Assembly (NCBI GenBank): GCA_001556025.1
Contig: LSIB01000144.1
Span: 1-64,000 of the forward strand
Length of the DNA: 64,000 nt
Reading direction: 5' to 3'
Source of the DNA: Rhizobiales bacterium CCH3-A5
Lineage (GTDB): Bacteria; Pseudomonadota; Alphaproteobacteria; Rhizobiales; Beijerinckiaceae
Shown here: piece after piece, positions 1-10,358 of the stretch
Position numbering within the stretch: position 1 is the first letter of the stretch
Layout of the letters: every line of letters begins with the position of its first letter
The notes under the pieces: generated by a model
What the model was told of the DNA's origin: nothing
Database searches by the model: none
The model's input: only the letters and a program-made list of their open reading frames with translations
Position numbers and translations under genes: made by a program

Positions 1-58
1 GATGGCCTCCTTCAGGGCTGCCGGCGATCCGTCCGCCGATGAATTGACCCTAGAGAGT

Positions 59-92
59 GCCTGTTCCCGGCGCTGTTCCGCAGGGAACAGGC
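59..92 (-). terminator. Hairpin downstream of the methyltransferase gene
   Basis: A perfect 10-bp inverted repeat (GCCTGTTCCC at 59-68 and GGGAACAGGC at 83-92) with a 14-nt loop starts about 10 nt after the stop codon of the minus-strand gene ending at 102. There is no U-tract, so it may stabilise the 3' end or work with Rho. Positions 1-58 show nothing I can assign. Confidence 0.45.
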
Positions 93-101
93 GCGCTGAC
101 G

Positions 102-776
102 TCACGGCGCGGCGGCTCTTGGAAATGTGACACTGAGATTATTCGCCGGCATCTCGATCACCTGCGCTTGCCCGAATCCCGCCGCCTTCGCCAGCGTCTC
201 GACCTCGTCCAGCGCCCGCAGCCCCCACTCCGCATCGCGCTCGCGCAGGCTTGTGTCGAAAGCCGCGTTGCCGGGTTCCAGTTCGCGGCCAGGGCGGCGG
301 AAGGGGCCATAGAGATAGAGCGGGCCGCCCTCGCGCAGGATGCGGCCGGCGTTGCGGAACAAGCCTTCCGTCGCCGCCCAGGGCGCGATGTGGATCATGT
401 TGATGCACAGGATGGCGTCGGCCCGATCGACCGGCCAGTTGTCGGTCGTCGCATCGATGCGCAGCGGCGGCAGGATGTTCTGCAACGCCTGCTCGGCGGT
501 CCATGCCGTGATGCTGGCCAGCGCCTCCGCGCTCGGATCGCTCGGCTGGAATGTCAGTTCGGGCAGGGCGGCGGCGATATGGACGACATGCTCGCCCGAG
601 CCGCTGGCGACCTCCAGAACGAGGCCGCGCGCCGGCAGGATGTCTCGCAACACAGCCAGGATCGCGTCGCGGTTGCGCAATGTCGCCGGCGCGAAGAGGC
701 GCGCTTGCCCCCGCTGTTTCCATTCGTCGCCCGGCGTCCAGGGCTGCGGTCCGGTCGTGGGTTTGCTTTGCGACAT
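102..776 (-). CDS. DUF938 family SAM-dependent methyltransferase-like protein
   Basis: The 224-residue product looks like a class I SAM-dependent methyltransferase of the DUF938 family, whose substrate is unknown. The N-terminus carries the family's RLFAPATLRNRDAI stretch (about residues 27-39). SAM motif I is VLEVASGSGEH (about 53-63), and an INMIHIAPW segment (about 125-133) sits where motif IV would be. There is no signal peptide or membrane segment, so it should be cytosolic. The frame stays open to 887, but the methionine at 776 begins MSQSKP and precedes the first conserved block, so I place the start there. It is divergent from the membrane protein at 902, with about 125 bp between them. 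The family call is fairly sure; the reaction is not. Confidence 0.8.
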   Translation of the reverse strand: MSQSKPTTGPQPWTPGDEWKQRGQARLFAPATLRNRDAILAVLRDILPARGLVLEVASGSGEHVVHIAAALPELTFQPSDPSAEALASITAWTAEQALQNILPPLRIDATTDNWPVDRADAILCINMIHIAPWAATEGLFRNAGRILREGGPLYLYGPFRRPGRELEPGNAAFDTSLRERDAEWGLRALDEVETLAKAAGFGQAQVIEMPANNLSVTFPRAAAP

Positions 777-901
777 GACGCTGCTTGCTCTCCTGCGAAC
801 GAATCTTTGCGATGTCCCATCGCCTCGCGGCGATCTTACGCTATAAGCGAACTGGAAGCGGGCCGCTGGCGAGTGCGGCTTCCGCATGATGCAGGCCAGT
901 T

Positions 902-2179
902 TTGTTAACCGAGATCCTGATTGTCGTGGCCCTGACCGTGATCAACGGTCTGCTCGCCATGTCCGAGCTTGCCGTCGTTTCATCGCGACCCGCCAGGCTC
1001 AGGGTTCTTGGAGACCAGGGCAACAAGGGCGCGCTCACCGCGCTGCGCCTCGCCGAGGATCCCGGCCGCTTTCTCTCGACCGTTCAGATCGGCATCACGC
1101 TCGTCGGCGTGCTGTCGGGCGCCTTTTCGGGCGCGACGCTGGGCGCGCGCCTGTCGGACTGGCTGTCCGACCAGGGCCTGTCGCAGGCGATGGCGGACGG
1201 ATTCGGCGTCGGCGTCGTCGTTGTGGCGATCACCTATCTCTCGCTGATCATCGGCGAACTCGTGCCCAAGCAGATCGCGCTGCGCGACCCCGAGAAGGTC
1301 GCCGCGCGCGTCGCGCCGCCGATGTGGCTGTTGTCCAAGATCGGCGCGCCGCTGGTCTTCCTGCTCAGCATATCCGGCAAGGCGGTGCTGGCGCTGCTCG
1401 GCCAGAAGGGCGAGCCGGAGGAGACGGTGACCGAGGAGGAGGTCCGCACCATCATCGCGGAAGCCGAGACCGCCGGCGTGCTGGAGCGCGACGAGCGCGA
1501 GATGATCTCGGGCGTGATGCGGCTGGCCGACCGCTCGGCAAGGGCCCTGATGACGCCACGCCGCGAGGTCGAGGTGATCGACCTGACGGATTCGGCCGAC
1601 GAAATCCGCGCGCAGCTTCGCGAGACGCGGCGCTCGCGCCTGCCGGTGCAGGATGGCGAACCGGATTCGATCATCGGCGTCTGCGTCGTCAAGGACATGA
1701 TCGACCGTCTCTCCGACGGCGAAACCCATGATCTGCGCGACCTCGTGGACGAGGCCCCGGTGGTGATGGACACGGCAAATGCGCTGCGCATCCTGCGCGA
1801 TATCCGCGCCTCGAAGGTCCATATGGCGCTGGTCTTCGACGAGTACGGTCATTTCGAGGGCATCATCACGCCCGGCGATGTGCTGGAGGCGATCATCGGC
1901 GCCTTCCAGGAAGAGGAGGAGACCGAGCCGTCGATCGTGACCCGCAGCGACGGCACCTGGCTCGTCGCCGGCTGGATGCAGGTCGACGAATTCTCGCACG
2001 AACTCGGCGTCCACATCCCCAAGGACGCCGATTATCAGACGGTGGCGGGCTTCGTGCTGGCCGAGATGAACCGCCTGCCCAATGTTGGCGAGTTCTTCGA
2101 GAAGGGCCATTGGCGCTTCGAGGTCGTCGATCTCGACGGACGGCGCATCGACAAGCTGCTGGTCAGCCGGATCGATTGA
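902..2179 (+). CDS. CNNM/CorC-type membrane protein (DUF21 + CBS pair + CorC_HlyC)
   Basis: A 425-residue protein often annotated as 'hemolysin family'. In order it has a DUF21 membrane domain (about residues 1-190, with three or four hydrophobic segments, one containing the GELVPKQIAL family motif), a CBS-domain pair (about 205-325) and a C-terminal CorC_HlyC domain (about 340-420). Relatives act in Mg2+/Co2+ efflux or homeostasis; direct haemolysis is not expected. The start is a TTG, because the nearest ATGs (886, 889) are out of frame and the first membrane segment begins within the first codons. No clear Shine-Dalgarno sequence is visible, so the exact start is uncertain. It appears to be a single-gene unit. 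Confidence 0.87.
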   Translation: MLTEILIVVALTVINGLLAMSELAVVSSRPARLRVLGDQGNKGALTALRLAEDPGRFLSTVQIGITLVGVLSGAFSGATLGARLSDWLSDQGLSQAMADGFGVGVVVVAITYLSLIIGELVPKQIALRDPEKVAARVAPPMWLLSKIGAPLVFLLSISGKAVLALLGQKGEPEETVTEEEVRTIIAEAETAGVLERDEREMISGVMRLADRSARALMTPRREVEVIDLTDSADEIRAQLRETRRSRLPVQDGEPDSIIGVCVVKDMIDRLSDGETHDLRDLVDEAPVVMDTANALRILRDIRASKVHMALVFDEYGHFEGIITPGDVLEAIIGAFQEEEETEPSIVTRSDGTWLVAGWMQVDEFSHELGVHIPKDADYQTVAGFVLAEMNRLPNVGEFFEKGHWRFEVVDLDGRRIDKLLVSRID

Positions 2180-2307
2180 GCCGCGCGACGATATTGACGC
2201 CTCGCGATCCTGCGTGATTTATGGACCCACGGGGTTCAGTCGCGACGACCCCGCGAGGCCTCGGCCCAAGGCTCGCGTCCAGTTTCCTCGGTTTCAGGAT
2301 GGACGCC

Positions 2308-3134
2308 ATGTCTTCCAGCACACGAATCACGCCTGCCCAGTTGTCACGGCTCGTCGGCCTGCCGGACGCGCCGACGCTCATCGATGTCCGCATCCCAGAC
2401 GACGTCGCCCTCGATACGCGCATCCTGCCCACTGCCGAGCAGCGCTCACACAAGACGGTGGCCGACTGGGCCTGCGGCTATGCCGGCCGGCGCGTCGTCG
2501 TCATCTGCCAGCGCGGTTTCAAGCTCAGTGAGGGCGTCGCCGCCTGGCTGCGGCACGAAGGCGTCGCGGCCGAGAACCTCGAAGGCGGGTTCGAGGCCTG
2601 GCGCGACAATGGGGGATTGCTGGTTTCGACGCGACCACTGCCGCCGCGCGACGCCCAAGGCCGCACGCTCTGGGTGACGCGGGCGCGGCCCAAGGTCGAT
2701 CGCATCGCCTGCCCCTGGCTGATCCGTCGCTTCGTCGATCCCACGGCGGTGTTCCTGTTCGTCGCGGCGAACGAGGTCGCCGCCGTCGCCGAGCGTTTCG
2801 GGGCCGCGCCGTTCGACATCGACGGCGTATTCTGGAGCCATCGCGGCGAGCGTTGCACCTTCGACATCATGATCGAGGAGTTTGGGCTCGCGAGTCCGGC
2901 GCTCGACCGGCTGGCGACGATCGTGCGGGCGGCCGACACCGCCCGGCTCGATCTCGCGCCGCAGGCGGCGGGATTTCTGGCCGCATCTCTGGGGTTGTCG
3001 CGCATGTTCAAGGACGATCTGGCGCAGCTCGATGCGGGCATGCTGCTCTACGACGCATTCTATCGCTGGTGCCGGGATGCCAGCGAGGAAAGCCATAACT
3101 GGCCGGCCATGACGCCCAAACCCGAAAGCAAGCC

Positions 3135-3138
<4 letters not shown>
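2308..3138 (+). CDS. chrB: Chromate resistance protein ChrB with N-terminal rhodanese domain
   Basis: The 276-residue protein combines a rhodanese-like domain (about residues 10-105, with a CQRGFK active-site loop) and a ChrB C-terminal domain that begins near the RARPKVDRIACPWLIRRF segment. ChrB proteins act as chromate-responsive regulators or accessory factors for the ChrA pump. The rhodanese fusion could handle sulfur or the metal oxyanion; that is inference. The frame is open from 2221, but an AGGATGG element precedes the ATG at 2308; the ATG at 2299 is the alternative. The stop overlaps the chrA start (ATGA at 3135-3138), so the two are co-translated. Confidence 0.85.
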
Positions 3139-4529
<1,391 letters not shown>

Positions 4530-4530
4530 A

Positions 4531-4845
4531 TCAGCGGCGCGGCGGCTCGTCCGGGTCGATGACGCGATACTCCGCGTCGATGACATCGACGCGCTCGGCC
4601 GGTCGCTGCTGCTGGCCGAACGGGTTCGGTTGGCCGAATCCGGCTGCCTTCAGCCGGCTGCGGATGCGCCAGGCCGCGATCGCGCCGACGATCATCACGA
4701 CCGGGATCAGAATCAGCGCCAGGCTCGCCGCCAGGAGGAACAGCATCACCCCGACGACCACGCTGGCGGCCATGGCAAGCCAGGTGACCCAGGCCGGCCG
4801 GCCCGTTGCGGCTCCACCCAGCCGATGCAGATTGACGCGGATCAT
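4531..4845 (-). CDS. Small hypothetical membrane protein
   Basis: A 104-residue protein of unknown function. Residues about 20-62 are strongly hydrophobic and can form two membrane segments, followed by a basic RSRLKAAGFG stretch and a hydrophilic, proline- and acid-rich tail (ending DPDEPPRR). It is convergent with chrA, its stop lying 1 bp after the chrA stop, so the two genes share a 3' boundary. Coding is supported by amphipathic composition and the clean ATG start; no named family is recognised. Confidence 0.62.
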   Translation of the reverse strand: MIRVNLHRLGGAATGRPAWVTWLAMAASVVVGVMLFLLAASLALILIPVVMIVGAIAAWRIRSRLKAAGFGQPNPFGQQQRPAERVDVIDAEYRVIDPDEPPRR

Positions 4846-4937
4846 GTCGCTTTCGTCCCGGTTGATCGAGGATCGAAGATAGGAAGCGAATGCGGCGAAG
4901 GCGAGATCGGTTCCCGCAGCGGCATCCCGATGCCGCG

Positions 4938-6125
4938 TCAGGCCCGTTCGCGCCAGTCGTAGAGCCAGTCATGACGGCGGCGCAGGCCGTCGGGGCCGAG
5001 CCGCTTCATCACCAGATCACGCGCGAAACTCCAGGGACGGCCGAGATGATAGGCGCGTCCATTGCCGCGGCTTGTCTCCTGCACACGAGCGACGCGCTCG
5101 GCGCGCTCCCGCGCATAGGCCGCCATCGCGGCGGGCACGCCGGCTGCGCCGTCGCGTTCGAGATGCAGCGCCAGCAGCCGCGCCAGCACGGCCGCGTCCT
5201 CGATCGCGAGCGCCGCGCCCTGCGCCAGGAAGGGCAGGACGGGATGGGCCGCATCGCCCAGAAGCGCGATGCGGCCCTTGGCCATGGCGGCCGGCGGACG
5301 GTCATAGAGCGACCAGACCCGCCAGGAGCCGGCGGCCGAGGCAAGCCTGTGCAGGGCCGGTGCAGCGCCTGCCACCTGGGTGGCGAGCAGAACGCTCTCG
5401 CCCTCGCGCGACCAGCCTGGCCGAGCCTCGCGAGCGGCACGAATGATGACGAGGTTCGTCTCTCGTCCGCCCGAGACGGGATAATGAACCGCATGCCGGT
5501 CGCGGCCCAGATGCAAGGTGACCTGCGCCTCGCCAGCGCTGGCGCCCGTTACGGGCACAAGCGCGCGCCAAGCCTCGAAGCCCGTGAAGGAGGGGGGGCT
5601 CGCGTCGCCGTTGAGTTCGCGCAGCCGCGACCACAACCCGTCCGCGCCGATCAGGCCGAGCGCGGCGATCGTCTCGCTCTGACCGCTCTCGCCGACCAGC
5701 GTGGCTGCGACGCCCTCGCCGTCCTGGGCGACCGCTTCGACGCCACGCCCGACGATCAGCCGGATATTGGGCAGGCTGCGGGCTGCATCGAGCAGCAGCA
5801 TATGGAGGTCGGCGCGCTTGAGCAGGCGAAACGGGCTCTCGCCTTCGCTCGCGCTCATCGGCATCTCGGAAAGCGCCGCGCCGTCATGCCAGCGCCTGAC
5901 CACCAGCCGCCGCGCAGTGACGCTGGCGCGCTTGAGTTGCAGGCGAAGATCGAGTGCGTCGAGCACGCGGCCGGCATTGGGCGAAAGCTGGATGCCGGCC
6001 CCGCTTTCCGCAAATCCGGTGCGCTTTTCGGCGACGGTGACGGCGATGCCCCGCCGCGCCAGCGCGATGGCGGCCGTCAGACCGCCGATCCCCGCGCCGG
6101 CGATCAGGATATAGGGGATTGTCAC
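4938..6125 (-). CDS. FAD-dependent monooxygenase (salicylate hydroxylase-like)
   Basis: The 395-residue product belongs to the class A flavoprotein hydroxylases (PF01494), which use NAD(P)H and O2 to hydroxylate aromatic or related compounds. The FAD-binding GAGIGGL motif lies at about residues 10-16, an IGADGLWSRLR (DG-type) motif at about 160, and the GDAAHPVLPFLAQGAALAIE motif at about 290. The start is a GTG at 6125. Closest relatives by eye are salicylate or 6-hydroxynicotinate 3-monooxygenase-like enzymes; substrate cannot be fixed. It is followed upstream on the same strand by a small zinc-binding gene (28 bp gap), possibly in one transcript. Confidence 0.85.
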   Translation of the reverse strand: MTIPYILIAGAGIGGLTAAIALARRGIAVTVAEKRTGFAESGAGIQLSPNAGRVLDALDLRLQLKRASVTARRLVVRRWHDGAALSEMPMSASEGESPFRLLKRADLHMLLLDAARSLPNIRLIVGRGVEAVAQDGEGVAATLVGESGQSETIAALGLIGADGLWSRLRELNGDASPPSFTGFEAWRALVPVTGASAGEAQVTLHLGRDRHAVHYPVSGGRETNLVIIRAAREARPGWSREGESVLLATQVAGAAPALHRLASAAGSWRVWSLYDRPPAAMAKGRIALLGDAAHPVLPFLAQGAALAIEDAAVLARLLALHLERDGAAGVPAAMAAYARERAERVARVQETSRGNGRAYHLGRPWSFARDLVMKRLGPDGLRRRHDWLYDWRERA

Positions 6126-6153
6126 GGGCTGGTCGTCGCGGCCGATGCGGCGA

Positions 6154-6405
6154 TCAGGCGGCCCGGGCGGTTTCGTGATGGGCGCAGTCGGGCGGCGTGC
6201 AGGCTCCGCCCTTCAGCGTGGGATCGTATTTGAACAGCGTCGAGCAATAGGGGCAGACAATCTCGGCGTCGCCGCCCATGTCGAGGAAGACATGGGGATG
6301 GTCGAAGGGCGGCTTGGCGCCGATGCACATGAACTCATGCGCGCCGACATGGATGACCGCGACGCCGGGGTCGTTGTGGAAATGCGGGATGCCGGTCTCG
6401 GCCAT
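6154..6405 (-). CDS. CHCC zinc-finger protein (zf-CHCC)
   Basis: An 83-residue protein with the zf-CHCC arrangement: Cys27, His residues around 35-38, then CPYC (about 51-54) followed by FKY. This fold is shared with the mitochondrial complex I accessory subunit NDUFS6, and alphaproteobacterial members are presumed relatives; whether this one associates with NADH dehydrogenase is unproven. The ATG at 6405 opens MAETGIPHFH. It lies between a DUF1624 membrane gene and the FAD monooxygenase, all on the minus strand. Confidence 0.8.
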   Translation of the reverse strand: MAETGIPHFHNDPGVAVIHVGAHEFMCIGAKPPFDHPHVFLDMGGDAEIVCPYCSTLFKYDPTLKGGACTPPDCAHHETARAA

Positions 6406-6488
6406 GGTCGCTGCTCGTCGGGGAAGAGGGCTTGTGATGTCGGCGCACGCTATCGCGCCGCCGTCCGCCGCGCCAGTGCGCGATTGCC

Positions 6489-7475
6489 TCAGGGGGCGCG
6501 GAAGCAGGCCTGCGTCAGGGCTGTGGTGCGTTCGCGCTCCTGCGCAGTCAGGGCGTTGTCCAGCACTCCGCGCCACAGCCCCTCTCGCTTCAGCGCCGTC
6601 ACGGTGCAGGCATAGGAGTCCGCGCAGGCCGCATCGGGGATTCGCAAGGTCTCGCAGGTGCGCCGATAGGTGATCCGCAGAGCGCGTTCCTGCGGCGGTG
6701 TCACCGGGAGGATCGGCATCGCCAGCAGGATCGCGCCGATCAGGATTGGCTGGTGGATCAGGTAGAAGGCGAGGCTGCGCCGGCCGCACCAGCGCAGCAG
6801 GCAAGCGAGGCGAGTGTCGGGGTTCCAGCGCGCCCAGCCCGGAAGCACTGCGCGCGCCAGCGCCAGCCTCGCCAGCGCCATGCCGCCGAGCACGCAGCCG
6901 AACCACGGAAAGACCGGGACGAAATCGGCGCTGCGCACCGCGATCGGCGAGAGGCCGAGAAAGGCAAGCCAGGGCGTGTCGAGCCAAGCCGCGCCCAGCG
7001 CGGGATGATCGACGAGGACGGGCAGGGCGAAGCAGAGCGCGGCGGCCACAATCAGCACGAGGGCGGGTGCGCGGATGAAGGCGAGGCCGAGCACGCTGGC
7101 CAGCGCGACATGGTGCAGGATGCCGAAGAAGATATAAGCCTGCGGCATGGCGAGCCGCGTCGCGACCGTGACGACCAAGGCCGCGCCCGCCACCATGGCG
7201 AGCCGCTTGAGGAAGGCGGCACGGTTCAGCCCGCCTTGCGTCGCCAGCACGAGGCTGATGCCGACAAGCGTCAGGAAGGAGCCGGCAATGACGCGTGCAA
7301 ACCAGCGCCAGCCCGGCTCGCTTGGCACATCGACATCGATCAGGCCGAAATAGGAGAGGTCGTAGGCGAAGTGGAACACCACCATCGCCATCAGCGCGAC
7401 GCCGCGGGCAAGATCGACGAGCGGAATGCGCTGGAACGCGGCGGGGGAGACGGTGGGCGAGGCAGGCTGGTTCAT
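6489..7475 (-). CDS. DUF1624 membrane protein (heparan-alpha-glucosaminide N-acetyltransferase-like)
   Basis: A 328-residue polytopic membrane protein of the DUF1624 family. The start region shows the family hallmark VDLARGVALMAMVVFHFAYD, with the conserved histidine. A further FYLIHQPILIG segment lies near residue 245, typical of acyltransferase-type membrane proteins. Eight or so hydrophobic segments are followed by a hydrophilic tail containing several cysteines. It may acetylate a surface glycan or lipid, but the substrate is unknown. I prefer the ATG at 7475 over an upstream GTG at 7481 because GAAGGGTGG precedes it. It is divergent from the alpha/beta hydrolase at 7578. Confidence 0.78.
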   Translation of the reverse strand: MNQPASPTVSPAAFQRIPLVDLARGVALMAMVVFHFAYDLSYFGLIDVDVPSEPGWRWFARVIAGSFLTLVGISLVLATQGGLNRAAFLKRLAMVAGAALVVTVATRLAMPQAYIFFGILHHVALASVLGLAFIRAPALVLIVAAALCFALPVLVDHPALGAAWLDTPWLAFLGLSPIAVRSADFVPVFPWFGCVLGGMALARLALARAVLPGWARWNPDTRLACLLRWCGRRSLAFYLIHQPILIGAILLAMPILPVTPPQERALRITYRRTCETLRIPDAACADSYACTVTALKREGLWRGVLDNALTAQERERTTALTQACFRAP

Positions 7476-7577
7476 CGCCACCCTTCATAGGCAAGCCGCA
7501 TCGACCCCGCTACCCAAAGCGCGCCACGCATGGCAGGGAAAGGCAATCGTCCCGTCGCAGCCCAAAGACCGCCCGCC

Positions 7578-8342
7578 ATGCAGCATTTTTCCTCCGATGG
7601 CGTAAGCCTCGCCTATATCGATCTGGTGCCGACAACAGAGCCGCGCGGGCAGGCTATCGTCCTCGTCCATGGCTTCGGCTCCAGCCACGCCGTCAACTGG
7701 GTCAACACGCAGTGGACGAAGACGCTGACCCATGCCGGCTACCGCGTGGTGGCGCTGGACAATCGCGGCCATGGCCAGAGCGAGAAGCTCTACGATCCGG
7801 CAGCCTACTCCTCGCAGGTCATGGCCGAGGACGTCCGCCGGCTGATGGACCATCTCGAGATCGGTCGGGCCGCCGTGATGGGTTACTCGATGGGCGCACG
7901 CATCTCCGCCCATCTGGCGCTGGCTCATCCTGAGCGGCTCAGCGCGCTGCTGCTCGGCGGGCTCGGCATCCATCTGGTCGAAGGAGTCGGCCTGCCGCTC
8001 GGCATCGCGGACGCGATGGAGGCGCGTTCGCTCGACGACCTGACCGATCCGATGCAGCGCATGTTCCGCGCCTTCGCAGAGGCGACGAAGAGCGACCTCA
8101 AGGCGCTGGCCGCCTGCATCAGGGGCTCGCGCCAGACGCTGAGCGCGGCGCAGGTCGGCTCCATCTCGGCGCCGACCCTGGTCAGCGTCGGGACGAAGGA
8201 CGATGTCGCCGGTTCGGGCCCGCCATTGGCGGCGCTGATCCCGGGCGCGCGCGCCTACGACATCGAGGGCCGCGACCACAACCTTGCCGTCGGCGACAAG
8301 GGCCACAAGCAGGCGGTGATCGATTTTCTGGCGGGGTTGTGA
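7578..8342 (+). CDS. Alpha/beta-fold hydrolase
   Basis: A 254-residue serine hydrolase of the alpha/beta fold. An HGFGSS oxyanion motif lies near residue 28, the nucleophile elbow is GYSMGA (about residue 98), and a late RDHNLAV supplies the likely catalytic histidine. The overall length and LDNRGHGQSE segment match esterase/epoxide hydrolase/3-oxoadipate enol-lactonase-like enzymes. The substrate is unknown. The frame opens at 7530, but the ATG at 7578 fits the family start (MQHFSSDGVSLAY). It is probably monocistronic. Confidence 0.84.
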   Translation: MQHFSSDGVSLAYIDLVPTTEPRGQAIVLVHGFGSSHAVNWVNTQWTKTLTHAGYRVVALDNRGHGQSEKLYDPAAYSSQVMAEDVRRLMDHLEIGRAAVMGYSMGARISAHLALAHPERLSALLLGGLGIHLVEGVGLPLGIADAMEARSLDDLTDPMQRMFRAFAEATKSDLKALAACIRGSRQTLSAAQVGSISAPTLVSVGTKDDVAGSGPPLAALIPGARAYDIEGRDHNLAVGDKGHKQAVIDFLAGL

Positions 8343-8352
8343 TCTCGCTCGC

Positions 8353-8369
8353 GGAGAAAATTATTCTCC
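8353..8369. promoter_or_regulatory. Inverted repeat upstream of cysE
   Basis: GGAGAA-AATTA-TTCTCC is a perfect 6-bp inverted repeat with an AT-rich centre, 11 bp after the hydrolase stop and about 140 bp before the cysE start. It could be an operator for cysE or a weak 3' hairpin for the hydrolase transcript; the sequence alone does not decide. Confidence 0.35.
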
Positions 8370-8506
8370 ACCAAGGGTTTGGAGCGACGCGCTGCCAAAG
8401 AGAGTCCTTTGCCTGCGAGCTTGATTCAGCTAGGAGAGAAGCCATCTGACATTACGGTCGCGCTTTGGCGGCGGCCTGCGGCGTCTGAACTGAGCGGAGA
8501 GCTTCC

Positions 8507-9355
8507 ATGCCAATCGGTCGTTCGAGCAGCGAGGCGCGCGATCCCGCAACCGGGCTCGACAGGGTCGATCCGGTCTGGGCGAGGCTTCGGCGCGAGGCCG
8601 AGCAGGCTGTCGCTGCCGAGCCTTCGCTCGCCAGCCTGATGGTGGCCTCCGTGCTCAACCAGCCGTCCTTCGAGGCGGCTGTGCGCCACCGCGTCGCGAT
8701 GCGCGTCGCCCATCCAGCGCTCTCCGCCGATCTGATCGAGCAGGCCTATGACGAGGCGCTGGCCGATGATTCCGAGATCGCCATCGGCATGCGCGCCGAC
8801 GTGGCGGCTGTGCTCGACCGCGACCCGGCCTGCTACCGCGTGCTGGAGCCGGTGCTCTATTTCAAGGGCTTCCACGCGCTGCAATGCCACCGGCTGGCGC
8901 ATTGGCTCTGGCGGCAGGGCCGACGCGATTTCGCACTCTATCTGCAGAGCCGTTCGTCGGAAGTCTTCCAGACCGACATCAACCCGGCCGCGAGGATCGG
9001 CAAGGGCATTTTCCTCGACCATGCGACCGGGCTCGTCGTCGGCGAGACGGCAGTGATTGAGGACGATGTGTCGATGCTGCATTCGGTCACGCTGGGCGGC
9101 ACCGGCAAGCAGGGTGGCGACCGTCATCCCAAGATCCGCAAGGGCGTGCTGCTCGGCGCGGGCGCAAAAATCCTCGGCAATATCGAGGTCGGGCAGTGCA
9201 GCCGCGTCGCCGCAGGCTCGGTCGTGCTGGCGAGCGTACCGCGCAACAAGACGGTGGCGGGTGTGCCGGCGAAGGTCGTCGGTGAGGCCGGCTGCGCCGA
9301 GCCTTCGCGTTCGATGGACCAGATCCTCGGCGGCGATTGCGGCGGCTGCATCTGA
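8507..9355 (+). CDS. cysE: Serine O-acetyltransferase
   Basis: The 282-residue enzyme transfers acetyl from acetyl-CoA to L-serine, giving O-acetylserine for cysteine synthesis in the cytosol. The N-terminal helical SATase domain covers about residues 20-140 (SLASLMVASVLNQPSF, ALQCHRLAHWLW), followed by a left-handed beta-helix of hexapeptide repeats (KGIFLDHATGLVVGETAVI onward). The tail ending GGDCGGCI is typical of the CysE C-terminus that docks into cysteine synthase, although most family members end in Ile, as here. A GGAGAG ribosome-binding site precedes the ATG. It is convergent with the LysR gene, with only 4 bp between stops. Confidence 0.95.
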   Translation: MPIGRSSSEARDPATGLDRVDPVWARLRREAEQAVAAEPSLASLMVASVLNQPSFEAAVRHRVAMRVAHPALSADLIEQAYDEALADDSEIAIGMRADVAAVLDRDPACYRVLEPVLYFKGFHALQCHRLAHWLWRQGRRDFALYLQSRSSEVFQTDINPAARIGKGIFLDHATGLVVGETAVIEDDVSMLHSVTLGGTGKQGGDRHPKIRKGVLLGAGAKILGNIEVGQCSRVAAGSVVLASVPRNKTVAGVPAKVVGEAGCAEPSRSMDQILGGDCGGCI

Positions 9356-9359
9356 GGGC

Positions 9360-10226
9360 TTACGCAGTGTCCAGCCACGCTCTAGCCGGCGTGGCCAGCG
9401 GATGCCGGTCGTGGGCGGGCGCTTGCGTCAGTGCCATGCGATCCCCGGTCGGCATCTCGAGCTGGAATGGCGCGACCAGCCGGCCATCCGCGAGATGCGT
9501 GGAAATCAGGCTCCTGCGGCCCATCAGCACGCCCGAACCCGATAGCGCGGCGTCCAGCGCGAGGCTGTAGAGCGAAAAGGCCGGGCCGCGCGCCGGATCG
9601 ACCGTGGCGGGCGCGCCCGCAAAACCGAGCCAGCGCCGCCAGTCCTGCCGCCAGACTGCGTCATGCAGCAGCGTCTGGCCGGCCAGATCGCCGGGCGTCG
9701 CAAGCCGCGCCGCGAGCGCCGGTGCGCAGACCGGCTGGATCAGGTCCTGCCCGTCGCCATCCCACGCCTCGTAGAACAGCGCCAGATCATAGGGTTCGCG
9801 ACGCGGATCGGGCGCCTGCTCCATGGCCGAAACCGAAACCTGCAGTTCTGGAAAGGCCGCTCGCAGACCCGAAAGCCGCGGCGAGAGCCAAAGCTGAGCG
9901 AGGCAGGGCAGCGCCGCGATCGTCAGCGCCCGTCCGCTATGGCCGGCCCGCAGCGCCTCGACACCGTCGCCCAGCGCTTCGAATCCCCGGCTCAGGCGCG
10001 GCAGCGCGGCGCGCGCGGCATCGGTCAGCATCACACCTTGCGGCAGGCGGCGGAACAGCGCGAAGCCGAGCCAGGTCTCGAGTTGCCTGATCTGCTGCGT
10101 CACGGCGCCGGGCGTTACGGTGAGTTCGTCTGCCGCTTTGGCAAAGCTCTCATGGCGCGCGGCGGCCTCGAACGCGCGCAGGGCGTTCAGCGGCGGCAGG
10201 CGCAGGCGAGGCGGCGTGACGGGCAT
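9360..10226 (-). CDS. LysR-family transcriptional regulator, GcvA-like
   Basis: A 288-residue LysR-type regulator. The winged helix-turn-helix occupies about residues 8-65, with the GcvA-subfamily start PPLNALRAFEAAARHESF and ADELTVTPGAVTQQIRQLE. The effector domain fills the rest. It is divergent from the SHMT-like gene at 10359, and a dyad (10291-10310) lies between them. The usual LysR arrangement therefore suggests it controls that gene. The stop lies 4 bp from the cysE stop. Confidence 0.9.
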   Translation of the reverse strand: MPVTPPRLRLPPLNALRAFEAAARHESFAKAADELTVTPGAVTQQIRQLETWLGFALFRRLPQGVMLTDAARAALPRLSRGFEALGDGVEALRAGHSGRALTIAALPCLAQLWLSPRLSGLRAAFPELQVSVSAMEQAPDPRREPYDLALFYEAWDGDGQDLIQPVCAPALAARLATPGDLAGQTLLHDAVWRQDWRRWLGFAGAPATVDPARGPAFSLYSLALDAALSGSGVLMGRRSLISTHLADGRLVAPFQLEMPTGDRMALTQAPAHDRHPLATPARAWLDTA

Positions 10227-10290
10227 TCTGGCTGACTGGCGGACCTGCTCAAGACTGAGTTTCTCTCACCCTGCCGGCGAGGATTACTGG

Positions 10291-10328
10291 TTTGCGCAGG
10301 CCGACGCAAATCGCTCATATCGCTCATC
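10291..10328. promoter_or_regulatory. Dyad and tandem 9-mer between LysR and SHMT-like genes
   Basis: TTTGCG (10291-10296) and CGCAAA (10305-10310) form a perfect dyad with an 8-nt centre. Immediately after come two tandem 9-mers, TCGCTCATA and TCGCTCATC (10311-10328). Both sit 31-68 bp before the SHMT-like start, where a LysR operator or promoter would be expected. Confidence 0.45.
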
Positions 10329-10358
10329 TTCCGCAGCAACCGGATCGAGGGTTTCACC

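Noticed and set aside
6406..7494. Minus-strand frame upstream of the CHCC protein (446 residues in total)
   Set aside because: It overlaps DUF1624 in another frame with Arg/Pro-rich composition; the CHCC protein starts at 6405.
10227..10358. Glycine or THF riboswitch before the SHMT-like gene
   Set aside because: The 132-bp region lacks the paired glycine aptamer and I see no conserved junctions; the dyad and 9-mers fit protein binding better.
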